This document shows, one piece after another, positions 55,176-62,559 of a stretch of DNA of 64,000 nucleotides. Location of the stretch: assembly GCA_030425705.1 (NCBI GenBank), contig JAUHZU010000003.1, positions 310,001 to 374,000 on the forward strand. Direction: 5' to 3'. Source of the stretch: Phycisphaerae bacterium (GTDB taxonomy: Bacteria > Planctomycetota > Phycisphaerae > Phycisphaerales > Phycisphaeraceae). The translations under genes and the position numbers were made by a program. The notes under the pieces are model-generated. The model did not search any database. It was given only the letters and a program-made list of their open reading frames with translations, and had not been told where the DNA came from. Each line of letters starts with the position of its first letter. Position 1 is the stretch's first letter.

Positions 55176-56564
55176 ATGCTCCAAGCCTTCATCAATATGT
55201 GGAAGATCAAGGAGCTGCGCAACAAGCTCCTGTTCACGATCTCGATGCTGGCCATCTACCGCATCGGGTTCTTTATCCCGCTGCCCGGGGTCAACCAGGA
55301 AGTCCTCAAGAAGTCCATGGAAGATGCCGGCGGGGGGCTGGGCAACCTTGTCAGCTACATGCAGATCTTCACCGGCGGCTCGCTGAGCCAGTCGACGATC
55401 TTCGGCCTGGGCATCATGCCCTACATCTCCGCGGCGATTATCTTCCAGCTCCTGGGCAGCGTCTCCGAACGCCTCAAAGCCCTGAAAAAAGAGGGCCCGG
55501 TCGGCCAGCAGAAGATCCAGGAGTACACCCGCTACGCCACCGTCGGCCTGTGTCTGGTGCAGTCCGTCTTCTGGCTGCGGTACATGCCGTCCATCGGCGC
55601 GGTGTATCCTGAGTACCTGTCGTCCCCGGTCTACTGGGTCTGCGGCGTGCTCGGGCTGACGGCCGGCTCCGTCTTCCTGATGTGGCTGGGCGAGCAGATC
55701 GACAAGTACGGCATCGGCAACGGTGTGTCTCTGATCATCACGGCCGGCATCATCGCCGGGATGCCCGGGGCGATCGGCATGATCGCGGGCAACTTCTCCC
55801 TGACCGGGGACGGCGGCTCCTACGACATCATGACGGTGATCTTCCTGGTCATCTCGTTCATCGTGGTGGTCGCCGGTGCGGTCATCATCACCCAGGGCCA
55901 GCGCCGCATCCCGATCCAGCAGGCCAAGCACACCCGCGGCCGACGCGTCTACGGCGGGCAGAAGAGCTACCTCCCGCTCCGCGTGAACCACGGCGGGGTG
56001 ATGCCGATCATCTTCGCGTCCTCGCTGATGATCTTCCCCTCGATCCTCCTCGCCTGGCTGGCGGGCTACTTCCCCGCGGGGGAGACCGGCTTCCGCGGCG
56101 TCATGGCCGGGATCGTCGGGTTCCTCAACACCGAGTTGGGCAACATGGAGGGCTTCATCTACGCCTTCTTCTACCTGGTGCTGATCTACTTCTTCAGCTA
56201 CTTCTGGACCACCGTCCAGTTCAACCCCGAAGAGACGGCGACGAACCTGCGGGACCACGGCAGCTTCATCCCCGGGCTCCGGCCCGGACCGCGTACGGCC
56301 GAGTATCTCGAGACCGTCATGGAGCGGATCACCTACGTCGGGGCAGGTTTCCTGTGTGCGATCGCGATCGTGCCGACGATCGTGTCCAGCCTGTTCAATA
56401 TCCCCTTCATGGTGACCCAGTTCCTCGGCGGGACCGGGCTCCTGATCTGTGTGAGCGTGATGCTGGACTTTGTCCAGCGGATCGAGGCGCAGCTGATGAT
56501 GCGGAACTACCAGGGCTTCCTGCAGAACGAGGGGGGCGGCGGGAAGATCCGCCGGTCGCGGTAG
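55176..56564 (+). CDS. secY: Protein translocase subunit SecY
   Basis: 462 residues with ten membrane helices. IYRIGFFIPLPGVNQEVL near the start, GLGIMPYISAAIIFQLLGSV in helix 2, and IPIQQAKHTRGRRVYGGQKS with PLRVNHGGVMPIIFASSLM are classic SecY. It forms the membrane channel with SecE and SecG, whose genes are not here. AAGGGACCGC precedes ATG. adk, usually next, is missing. Confidence 0.97.
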   Translation: MLQAFINMWKIKELRNKLLFTISMLAIYRIGFFIPLPGVNQEVLKKSMEDAGGGLGNLVSYMQIFTGGSLSQSTIFGLGIMPYISAAIIFQLLGSVSERLKALKKEGPVGQQKIQEYTRYATVGLCLVQSVFWLRYMPSIGAVYPEYLSSPVYWVCGVLGLTAGSVFLMWLGEQIDKYGIGNGVSLIITAGIIAGMPGAIGMIAGNFSLTGDGGSYDIMTVIFLVISFIVVVAGAVIITQGQRRIPIQQAKHTRGRRVYGGQKSYLPLRVNHGGVMPIIFASSLMIFPSILLAWLAGYFPAGETGFRGVMAGIVGFLNTELGNMEGFIYAFFYLVLIYFFSYFWTTVQFNPEETATNLRDHGSFIPGLRPGPRTAEYLETVMERITYVGAGFLCAIAIVPTIVSSLFNIPFMVTQFLGGTGLLICVSVMLDFVQRIEAQLMMRNYQGFLQNEGGGGKIRRSR

Positions 56565-56587
56565 CCGGGCCCCCGGCGGGGCGGGAT

Positions 56588-56616
56588 TTGAGATTGCAGG
56601 CGGGGCCGGGTACAAT
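56588..56616 (+). promoter_or_regulatory. Promoter for map-infA-rpmJ-rpsM unit
   Basis: TTGAGA (56588-56593) and TACAAT (56611-56616) are 17 bases apart. A transcript would start near 56623, which supports the map start at ATG 56658 rather than an in-frame GTG at 56628. Confidence 0.68.
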
Positions 56617-56657
56617 CCTCGGTTCGCTTGTGGGCCCGGAAGGGCGGGATCAAGCGT

Positions 56658-57431
56658 ATGGCGGGTGTTGCCCTCAAGACAAGAGAAGACCTCGCCAAGA
56701 TGCGGAAGGCCGGCCGGGTGGTTCATCAGGTCCACCAGCGGGTCCGCGAGATATGCAAGCCCGGGATCACGACCCGGGAGATCGATGAAGAAGCGCAGCG
56801 CGTGATCGATCAGAGCGGGGCGACGGGGCTCTTCAAGGGCTACCCCGGGCCGACCCCGTTCCCCGGCACGCTCTGTATCAGCGTGAACGAAGAGGTCGTT
56901 CACGGCATCGGGTCGGACCGGCAGGTCGCGGATGGCGACATCGTCGGGATCGACTGCGGCGTGAAACTGGATGGCTGGTGTGGCGACGCCGCGACCACCA
57001 TCCTCGTCGGCGATGTGCCGGCGGATGTACGAGACATGTGCGAGGCCACCGAGCAGTGCCTCCGGATCGCGATCGAGAACACCAGGCCCGGCCGGAAGTG
57101 GAGCCAGGTCGCCCAACTGATGCAGCGTTACGCCGAGTCCCGTGGGTACGGCGTCGTCCGGGAGTTTGTCGGGCACGGCATCGGGCGGAACATGCACGAG
57201 GAACCCAAGGTCCCCAACTACGCGGACCGCAACACCAGACGACACGACATCATGCTGCGGGAAGGCATCGTCCTCGCCATCGAGCCGATGCTCACGCTGG
57301 GTGCCCGCGACGTCGAGACCCTCGCCGACGGCTGGACCGTGGTGACCAAGGACCGCAAGGCCTCGGCCCACTACGAGCACACCGTCGCGGTGACCAGCAC
57401 CGGGGCGGAGGTCCTGACCGACGGCAACTGA
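56658..57431 (+). CDS. map: Methionine aminopeptidase type I
   Basis: 257 residues from ATG 56658. The five metal ligands are seen in context: Asp in GIDCGVKLDGWCGDAATT (both Asp), His in VGHGIGRNMHEEP, Glu in AIEPMLTLG and Glu in HYEHTVAVTS. Length and motifs fit type Ia. It removes the start methionine from new proteins. It has its own promoter inside the operon and is followed by infA. Confidence 0.96.
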   Translation: MAGVALKTREDLAKMRKAGRVVHQVHQRVREICKPGITTREIDEEAQRVIDQSGATGLFKGYPGPTPFPGTLCISVNEEVVHGIGSDRQVADGDIVGIDCGVKLDGWCGDAATTILVGDVPADVRDMCEATEQCLRIAIENTRPGRKWSQVAQLMQRYAESRGYGVVREFVGHGIGRNMHEEPKVPNYADRNTRRHDIMLREGIVLAIEPMLTLGARDVETLADGWTVVTKDRKASAHYEHTVAVTSTGAEVLTDGN

Positions 57432-57496
57432 CCGACACCGCGGACACCGCAACAAACGCATGATGGCCGGGAGGCCGACCGACCAGGAAGCACGCA

Positions 57497-57712
57497 TTGC
57501 CCAAAGAAGACACGATCCAACTTGAAGGCGAAGTGATCGACGCCATGCCCAACGCCATGTTCAAGGTGAAGCTGGAGAACGATCACGAGATCATCGCCCA
57601 CATCTCCGGCAAGATGCGCAAGTTCTACATCCGCATCCTGCCGGGCGACCGGGTGACCGTCGAGATCAGCCCGTACGACCTGACCAAGGGCCGTATCACC
57701 TACCGCCACTGA
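57497..57712 (+). CDS. infA: Translation initiation factor IF-1
   Basis: 71 residues from TTG 57497, with AGGAAG six bases ahead. [20 protein letters not shown] and [20 protein letters not shown] are near-universal IF-1. It binds the A site of the 30S subunit during initiation. The TTG start may keep its level low. Confidence 0.96.
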   Translation: MPKEDTIQLEGEVIDAMPNAMFKVKLENDHEIIAHISGKMRKFYIRILPGDRVTVEISPYDLTKGRITYRH

Positions 57713-57804
57713 CGCCCCGGCCCAACCCGCCCGAGCTACCGAAACCCACCAACGACCCACCGCCGGCGACGCCCGGCGACGAGCTAGACAGAAAGGCCCG
57801 ACCC

Positions 57805-57930
57805 ATGAAGATCCTCAGCTCCCTGCGTAGCGCCAAGGTCCGCCACGCCGACTGCAAGGTCGTGCGCCGCCGCGGCAAGGTGTTTGTCATCTGCAAGTCC
57901 AACCCGCGTTTCAAGGCCCGCCAGCGCTAA
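57805..57930 (+). CDS. rpmJ: 50S ribosomal protein L36, zinc-free type
   Basis: 41 residues, too short for usual open-frame lists. [20 protein letters not shown] at the start and [16 protein letters not shown] at the end match the YkgO-like L36 type that lacks the zinc tetrad of the short form. GAAAGG lies nearby. It sits between infA and rpsM as in other genomes. Confidence 0.96.
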   Translation: MKILSSLRSAKVRHADCKVVRRRGKVFVICKSNPRFKARQR

Positions 57931-58006
57931 CCCCACCGCACCCTCCCCCCGAAGCCAGGTTCCCGCCCTAAGGAAAGTGGAACCGCCCAACTTCAAGGAA
58001 CGATTT

Positions 58007-58390
58007 ATGCCCCGTATCGCAGGTACCGACGTCCCCGACAACAAGCCGCTGCGCATCGCGTTGCGCTACATCTATGGCATCGGCCCCGTCCTGGCCGAGA
58101 AGATCGTCGCCGCCGCCGAGCTGGACGGCCAGCAGCGCGCCCGTGAGCTGAGCGAAGACGACATCGCGAAGATCAACGGGATCGTGGAGAACGGCTACAT
58201 CGTCGAGGGCGCCCTCCGCCGTCAGACGAGCCAGCACATCCAGCGTCTGCGCGACATCCGCTGCTACCGCGGCGACCGCCACCGCCACGGCCTGCCTTGT
58301 CGTGGCCAGCGGACCCAGACCAACGCCCGCACCCGCAAGGGGCGCAAGAAGACGGTCGCCGGCAAGAAGTCGGTCAAGAGCATGAAGTAA
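58007..58390 (+). CDS. rpsM: 30S ribosomal protein S13
   Basis: 127 residues from ATG 58007. MPRIAGTDVPDNKPLRIALR, YIYGIGPVLAEKIVAAA and RHRHGLPCRGQRTQTNARTR are diagnostic. S13 bridges to the 50S. AAGGAA lies ahead. rpsK follows after 168 bases, in which I see no further gene. Confidence 0.97.
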   Translation: MPRIAGTDVPDNKPLRIALRYIYGIGPVLAEKIVAAAELDGQQRARELSEDDIAKINGIVENGYIVEGALRRQTSQHIQRLRDIRCYRGDRHRHGLPCRGQRTQTNARTRKGRKKTVAGKKSVKSMK

Positions 58391-58558
58391 CACGTGCCGA
58401 CGCACGCCGAGACGCCGCGTTCGTCGAACTCGGCCCGACCGGGCGGTGCCCCGACCGCATACCCGAACGATTGACCCCCGCACCCCGTGCGATACACCGA
58501 AGCCAGGGCCCCGCCGACGAATCGGAGAGCGGGCCCGTAACTTCCAGGAGCGCCAGCC

Positions 58559-58936
58559 ATGGCCAAGAAGACCAAGAAAGTCCGCAAGAACGTGACGCGC
58601 GGTGTCGCCCACGTCAAAGCCAGCTTCAACAACACCATTGTCACCATCACCGACGTGAACGGCGAGACCCTGTGCTGGGACTCGGCGGGCACGGTGAACT
58701 TCAAGGGCTCGCGCAAGAGCACGCCCTTCGCCGCCACACGCGCGGCCGAAGAGTGCGCCGCGAAGGCCAAGAAGTTCGGCATGCAGGAGGTCGAGGTCAA
58801 GGTCAAGGGCGCCGGCCCGGGCCGAGAGTCGGCGGTCACCGCGCTGCAGCGCGGCGGACTGAAGATCACCGCCGTCGAAGACCACACCCCGATCCCGCAC
58901 AACGGCTGCCGCCCGAAGAAGAAGCGCCGCGTGTAA
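58559..58936 (+). CDS. rpsK: 30S ribosomal protein S11
   Basis: 125 residues. [20 protein letters not shown] and [19 protein letters not shown] are typical, ending [20 protein letters not shown]11 lies on the platform. rpsD, usually next, is missing; rpoA follows after 189 bases. Confidence 0.97.
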   Translation: MAKKTKKVRKNVTRGVAHVKASFNNTIVTITDVNGETLCWDSAGTVNFKGSRKSTPFAATRAAEECAAKAKKFGMQEVEVKVKGAGPGRESAVTALQRGGLKITAVEDHTPIPHNGCRPKKKRRV

Positions 58937-59125
58937 ACCGCATCGCCGACCTGGCGGTGGTGGCGTGGTCCAGCGAGGACCGCGACCCACGTAACGCCGC
59001 CGAGCCAACCCAACCCAACCCCGCCCGGGAACAGAAGCAACGCGTCGCCTCCGCAGCAGCGACGCCGAGCGTGAATCCCGGGTGTTCTTCCCTCAGGAAC
59101 CGCTGCGACACCAGGAGATCCCGCC

Positions 59126-60154
59126 ATGCGAATCCGTTGGCGCGGCCTTGAACTTCCCCACCGTGTGGTCCCCGTCGAGGAGACCCTGTCCGAGACCTAC
59201 GGCAAGTTTGTTGTCGAGCCGTTCGAACGCGGCTTCGGCACGACCGTCGGCAACGCGCTCCGCCGCATCCTCCTGTCCTCGCTCGAGGGCGCGGCGGTGA
59301 CCGGCGTTAAGATCAAGGGCGCATCCCATGAGTTCACGTCGCTCGAGGGCGTGATGGAGGATGTCACCGACATCATCCTGAACATCAAGAACATGGTCGT
59401 CTCGATCGACGGCGACGGTGACCGGTCGATGCGGCTGCAGGCCGAGGGCCCGGGCGAAGTCACCTGCGACCTCATCGAGGCCGACACGTCGGTCACGATC
59501 CACAACCCGTCGAGCGTGCTGGCGACGCTGACCAAGCAGGTCGACTTCGACATGGAGTTCATCGTCGAGAAGGGCCGGGGCTACGTCCCCGCGTCCGAGC
59601 AGTACAACAACCCCGGCGAGGAGCAGGAAGTCGGGCTCATCCCCGTCGACGCGATCTTCTCGCCCGTCACTCGCGTGCGCTACAAGGTCGAAGACACGCG
59701 CGTCGGCCAGAAGACCAACTACGACAAGCTGACGCTGGAGGTCTGGACCAACGGCACGGTGTCGCCCGAGATGGCGATGGTCGAGGCCGCGAAGATCCTC
59801 CGCAAGCACCTCAACCCGTTCGTGCAGTACTTCGAGCTGGGCCAGGAGATCGCCAGCGAGTCGGCCGCCGCCGCCGCGAAGGTCGACGAGGAACTGATCC
59901 GCAAGCTCGAGATGCCCGTGACCGAGCTGGACCTGTCGGTCCGTGCGGCGAACTGTCTCGAATCGGCCCGCATCGTGACGGTCGCGGACCTGGTCTCGAT
60001 GGACGAGTCCGAGCTGCTGAAGGTCCGCAGCTTCGGCCGCACCTCGCTGCGGGAAGTGAAGCGAAAGCTGATCGACCTGGGCTTGGAGCTCGGGATGGAA
60101 CTGCCCGCCGAGGTCGAGACGACCGAAGGTGCCGGCGTCCATGTGGATGAGTAA
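59126..60154 (+). CDS. rpoA: RNA polymerase alpha subunit
   Basis: 342 residues. The N-domain has FVVEPFERGFGTTVGNALRR and LLSSLEGAAVTGVKIKG, the dimer part. The C-domain (about 265-330) has ELDLSVRAANCLESARI and LVSMDESELLKVRSFGRTSL, the UP-element/activator surface. Full length, normal for bacteria. A strong terminator follows directly. Confidence 0.98.
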   Translation: MRIRWRGLELPHRVVPVEETLSETYGKFVVEPFERGFGTTVGNALRRILLSSLEGAAVTGVKIKGASHEFTSLEGVMEDVTDIILNIKNMVVSIDGDGDRSMRLQAEGPGEVTCDLIEADTSVTIHNPSSVLATLTKQVDFDMEFIVEKGRGYVPASEQYNNPGEEQEVGLIPVDAIFSPVTRVRYKVEDTRVGQKTNYDKLTLEVWTNGTVSPEMAMVEAAKILRKHLNPFVQYFELGQEIASESAAAAAKVDEELIRKLEMPVTELDLSVRAANCLESARIVTVADLVSMDESELLKVRSFGRTSLREVKRKLIDLGLELGMELPAEVETTEGAGVHVDE

Positions 60155-60166
60155 GACCCCAACCCC

Positions 60167-60202
60167 CCGCGGCGCTGGGCTTCGGCCCGGCGCCGCGGTT
60201 TT
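60167..60202 (+). terminator. Rho-independent terminator after rpoA
   Basis: CCGCGGCGCTGGGC pairs with GCCCGGCGCCGCGG around a TTCG tetraloop (60181-60184), 14 base pairs with one G-T, then TTTTGAGTTT. It is a strong hairpin 12 bases past the rpoA stop and would separate rplQ from the alpha unit. Confidence 0.78.
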
Positions 60203-60397
60203 GAGTTTCGCTGCCTGAGATCGATGGGGCCCCCGATGCCCCGCCCCGGATGCAAGGCCCGCAGGCAGGGCCACGCCAGGCACGTCGCCCGGCACCGGCG
60301 GCAAGGACCCCGACCCACCGCGCCACGCCGTGGGCTCAGGGAGTGGCAGCCCGTCGGCCGTCTCGCCGGCCGGGCGTCAAGACAAAGGAGTAGCACC

Positions 60398-60994
60398 ATG
60401 AGACACCGCGTCGCAGGCCGCACCCTCGGCCGCAAAACCAACCACCGCCGTGCGATGTTCCGCAATATGGCGGTCTCGCTGTTCACCCACGGCCAGATCA
60501 CCACGACCCTGCCCAAGGCCAAAGCCGTTAAGCCCTTCGTCGAGCGGCTCATCTCCGCCGCGAAGAAGGGCGACCTCCACGCCCGCCGCCGCGTCATCGC
60601 CGCCCTCGGCGGCGACCAGGTGATGGTCAAGCACGACAACGACGACGACGTGGTCCGCAACAAGTACGGCGAAGTCGTCGGCGGGCCGAAGGTCGTCAAG
60701 CACCTGTTCGAAGAGATCGCCCCGACCTTCGCCGACCGCAGCGGCGGCTATACCCGCATCATCCGCATCGGCAAACACCGCATCGGTGACGCGTCGGACC
60801 TCTGTGTCCTGCAGCTCGTCCGCGACGAGGACACCGGCCCGCAGCTCGCCGGCACCCGCGCCCGCCGGGCCAAGTCCAACAAGCGCATGGAGTTCGCCGC
60901 GAAGCTCGCGAAGAGCAAGCCCGCCGCCAAGGAAGCGCCGGCCGAGGCCGCCCCGGCTGAGGACGCGGGCGAAGAAGCCAAGGCCGACGAATAG
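60398..60994 (+). CDS. rplQ: 50S ribosomal protein L17 with C-terminal extension
   Basis: 198 residues from ATG 60398, with AAAGGAG in front. GRTLGRKTNHRRAMFRNMAV and LFTHGQITTTLPKAKAVKPF are diagnostic. The core is about 120 residues; an Ala/Glu-rich tail of 50 or more residues follows (KSKPAAKEAPAEAA), unusual for the family. It is bracketed by two terminators, so it may be read alone. Confidence 0.95.
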   Translation: MRHRVAGRTLGRKTNHRRAMFRNMAVSLFTHGQITTTLPKAKAVKPFVERLISAAKKGDLHARRRVIAALGGDQVMVKHDNDDDVVRNKYGEVVGGPKVVKHLFEEIAPTFADRSGGYTRIIRIGKHRIGDASDLCVLQLVRDEDTGPQLAGTRARRAKSNKRMEFAAKLAKSKPAAKEAPAEAAPAEDAGEEAKADE

Positions 60995-61021
60995 CCAAGC
61001 CGATCATTCGATCAACCCACC

Positions 61022-61058
61022 CAGGCCGGGGGACTCCAAGTCCCCCGGCCTGTTTTTT
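61022..61058 (+). terminator. Rho-independent terminator after rplQ
   Basis: CAGGCCGGGGGACT pairs perfectly with AGTCCCCCGGCCTG around a CCA loop, 14 base pairs, followed by six T. It is the clearest terminator in the window and marks the end of the ribosomal region. Confidence 0.92.
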
Positions 61059-61073
61059 ATCTATCCTGAGCGT

Positions 61074-61844
61074 ATGCGTATCCTCTTGACCAACGACGAC
61101 GGCATCGACGCGGCGGGCCTGCACGCGCTCTACAGCGCAGTCGCTGATTTGGGCGAGGTCCACGTCGTCGCGCCGTCACGGGTGCAGTCGGCGACGAGCC
61201 ACGCGATCACCCTGCACCGTTACATTGAGGTCACGCCGTACCGCAGCGACTTGTTCGAGGGCTACGCGGTGGACGGCCGGCCGGCGGACTGCGTGAAGCT
61301 CGCGGCGGCGGAGCTGGTGCCCGGCCCGATCGACCTGGTGCTGAGCGGGATCAACCACGGCGCGAACGTCGGGGTCAACGTGCACTACTCGGGCACGGTC
61401 GGTGCGGCACGCGAGGGGGCATTCCTCGGTCTGCCGGCGATCGCGGTGAGCCTGCACATCGGCGACTGGCAGCACGACCACTGGCCCCGTGCGGCGCGAC
61501 ACGCCCGCCGCGCGATCGACGCGGCCCTGACCGGCGGCATCGCCGAGGGCGTGCTGGTCAACATCAATGTACCGATCCTGGACGACGGTGCCGAGCCGAA
61601 AGGGATGCGCGCGGTGCCTTTGAACACGGCGGCGATGCACGACCGCTTCGACCGCGATCCGGAGCCAACGGATACGCCAGACGTGGTGCGATACAAGGCG
61701 CGTGACTCAATGTCGTTCTCCGACCCGGGCTCGGGCACGGACGTCGACACCCTCTACGACAGGTACATCACGCTGACGCCGCTGCACTTCGAGCAGACCG
61801 ACCATGCGGCGCTCAGCCGCCTGTCGTCGCGGCTGGACGCCTAG
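61074..61844 (+). CDS. surE: 5'/3'-nucleotidase SurE
   Basis: 256 residues from ATG 61074. LLTNDDGIDAAGLHALYSA with the metal-binding Asp pair, VVAPSRVQSATSHAITLHR and LSGINHGANVGVNVHYSGTV are classic SurE. It hydrolyses nucleoside monophosphates and polyphosphate. Start is 16 bases after the terminator T-run. Its 3' end overlaps the opposing gene by 32 bases. Confidence 0.95.
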   Translation: MRILLTNDDGIDAAGLHALYSAVADLGEVHVVAPSRVQSATSHAITLHRYIEVTPYRSDLFEGYAVDGRPADCVKLAAAELVPGPIDLVLSGINHGANVGVNVHYSGTVGAAREGAFLGLPAIAVSLHIGDWQHDHWPRAARHARRAIDAALTGGIAEGVLVNINVPILDDGAEPKGMRAVPLNTAAMHDRFDRDPEPTDTPDVVRYKARDSMSFSDPGSGTDVDTLYDRYITLTPLHFEQTDHAALSRLSSRLDA

Positions 61845-62427
61845 GCCAGAGCCCGAGCAGCAGCATCAGCGCGCCGAACCCTGCGAGCCAGGGGCGGTTT
61901 TCGCCGGTCGCATAGGTGAGCAGGCGGGTCTGCCTTGGCCTTGCCGATGGCGCGGGGTCGGCGGGCCGGAGGTCGGGCCGGCTGAGCCAGTGCTCGACGC
62001 TGCCCTGGTCGGTCCACAGGTCGGCCTGCTGGCGGATCGCGTCGGGGCTGGGGCTGTCGATGACGGCCGCGAGGTCGCGTGGCCCGGCCCCGGCAACGCC
62101 GGTGCCCACGGGACGCAGCCGCAACTCGGTCAGCGCGAGCCGCTCGATCAGCACGGGGTCGTCGTCGGCCAGCGCGTCGTGGAACCGGGCGTAGCGCTCG
62201 TGCTCCTCGCTGAGCGATTGGGCGCGGGCTTCGAGGACGCGGCGCTGGTCCTGGAGGTCGAGGGTCTCGAGGTACGCTGGGAACAATGCGGCCGCCGCGA
62301 TGGAGGCGAGACCGACAAGCACGAACCCCCAACTCAGCATCCAGCCGATCGCCGCGTCGGCCGCACCCGGGGGCTTGGGGTCGCGCCGGCGGCGGTATTG
62401 CTCGTAGCTGCTTTTCAGGCCTTCCAT
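61813..62427 (-). CDS. Membrane protein of unknown function with coiled-coil segment
   Basis: 204 residues. A basic start, one transmembrane helix (about 28-50, SWGFVLVGLASIAAAALFPA), a coiled coil (LQDQRRVLEARAQSLSEEHE) and a second hydrophobic stretch near the end (WLAGFGALMLLLGLWP). The arrangement is loosely like septum-type FtsL/FtsB helpers, but with two hydrophobic segments the match is weak. It converges with surE with a 32-base overlap of the stops. Confidence 0.62.
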   Translation of the reverse strand: MEGLKSSYEQYRRRRDPKPPGAADAAIGWMLSWGFVLVGLASIAAAALFPAYLETLDLQDQRRVLEARAQSLSEEHERYARFHDALADDDPVLIERLALTELRLRPVGTGVAGAGPRDLAAVIDSPSPDAIRQQADLWTDQGSVEHWLSRPDLRPADPAPSARPRQTRLLTYATGENRPWLAGFGALMLLLGLWPRRPAATTGG

Positions 62428-62559
62428 GGCTTATTCGATATCGGCAGGGCACCGGCCCCTGCGAGATTTTACAGGCGACCCCGTCCGTCGCCCGCCCCGG
62501 GCCGAGTACGATATACGGCTCGCCCGCTGCGCACACCGCATCCAACCGCAGGACCCGAT

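Noticed and set aside
54213-57497. An open frame of more than 1,000 codons on the minus strand
   Set aside because: It lies opposite rpsE, rplO, secY and map, all certain. Composition matches an antisense shadow, with no recognised domain.
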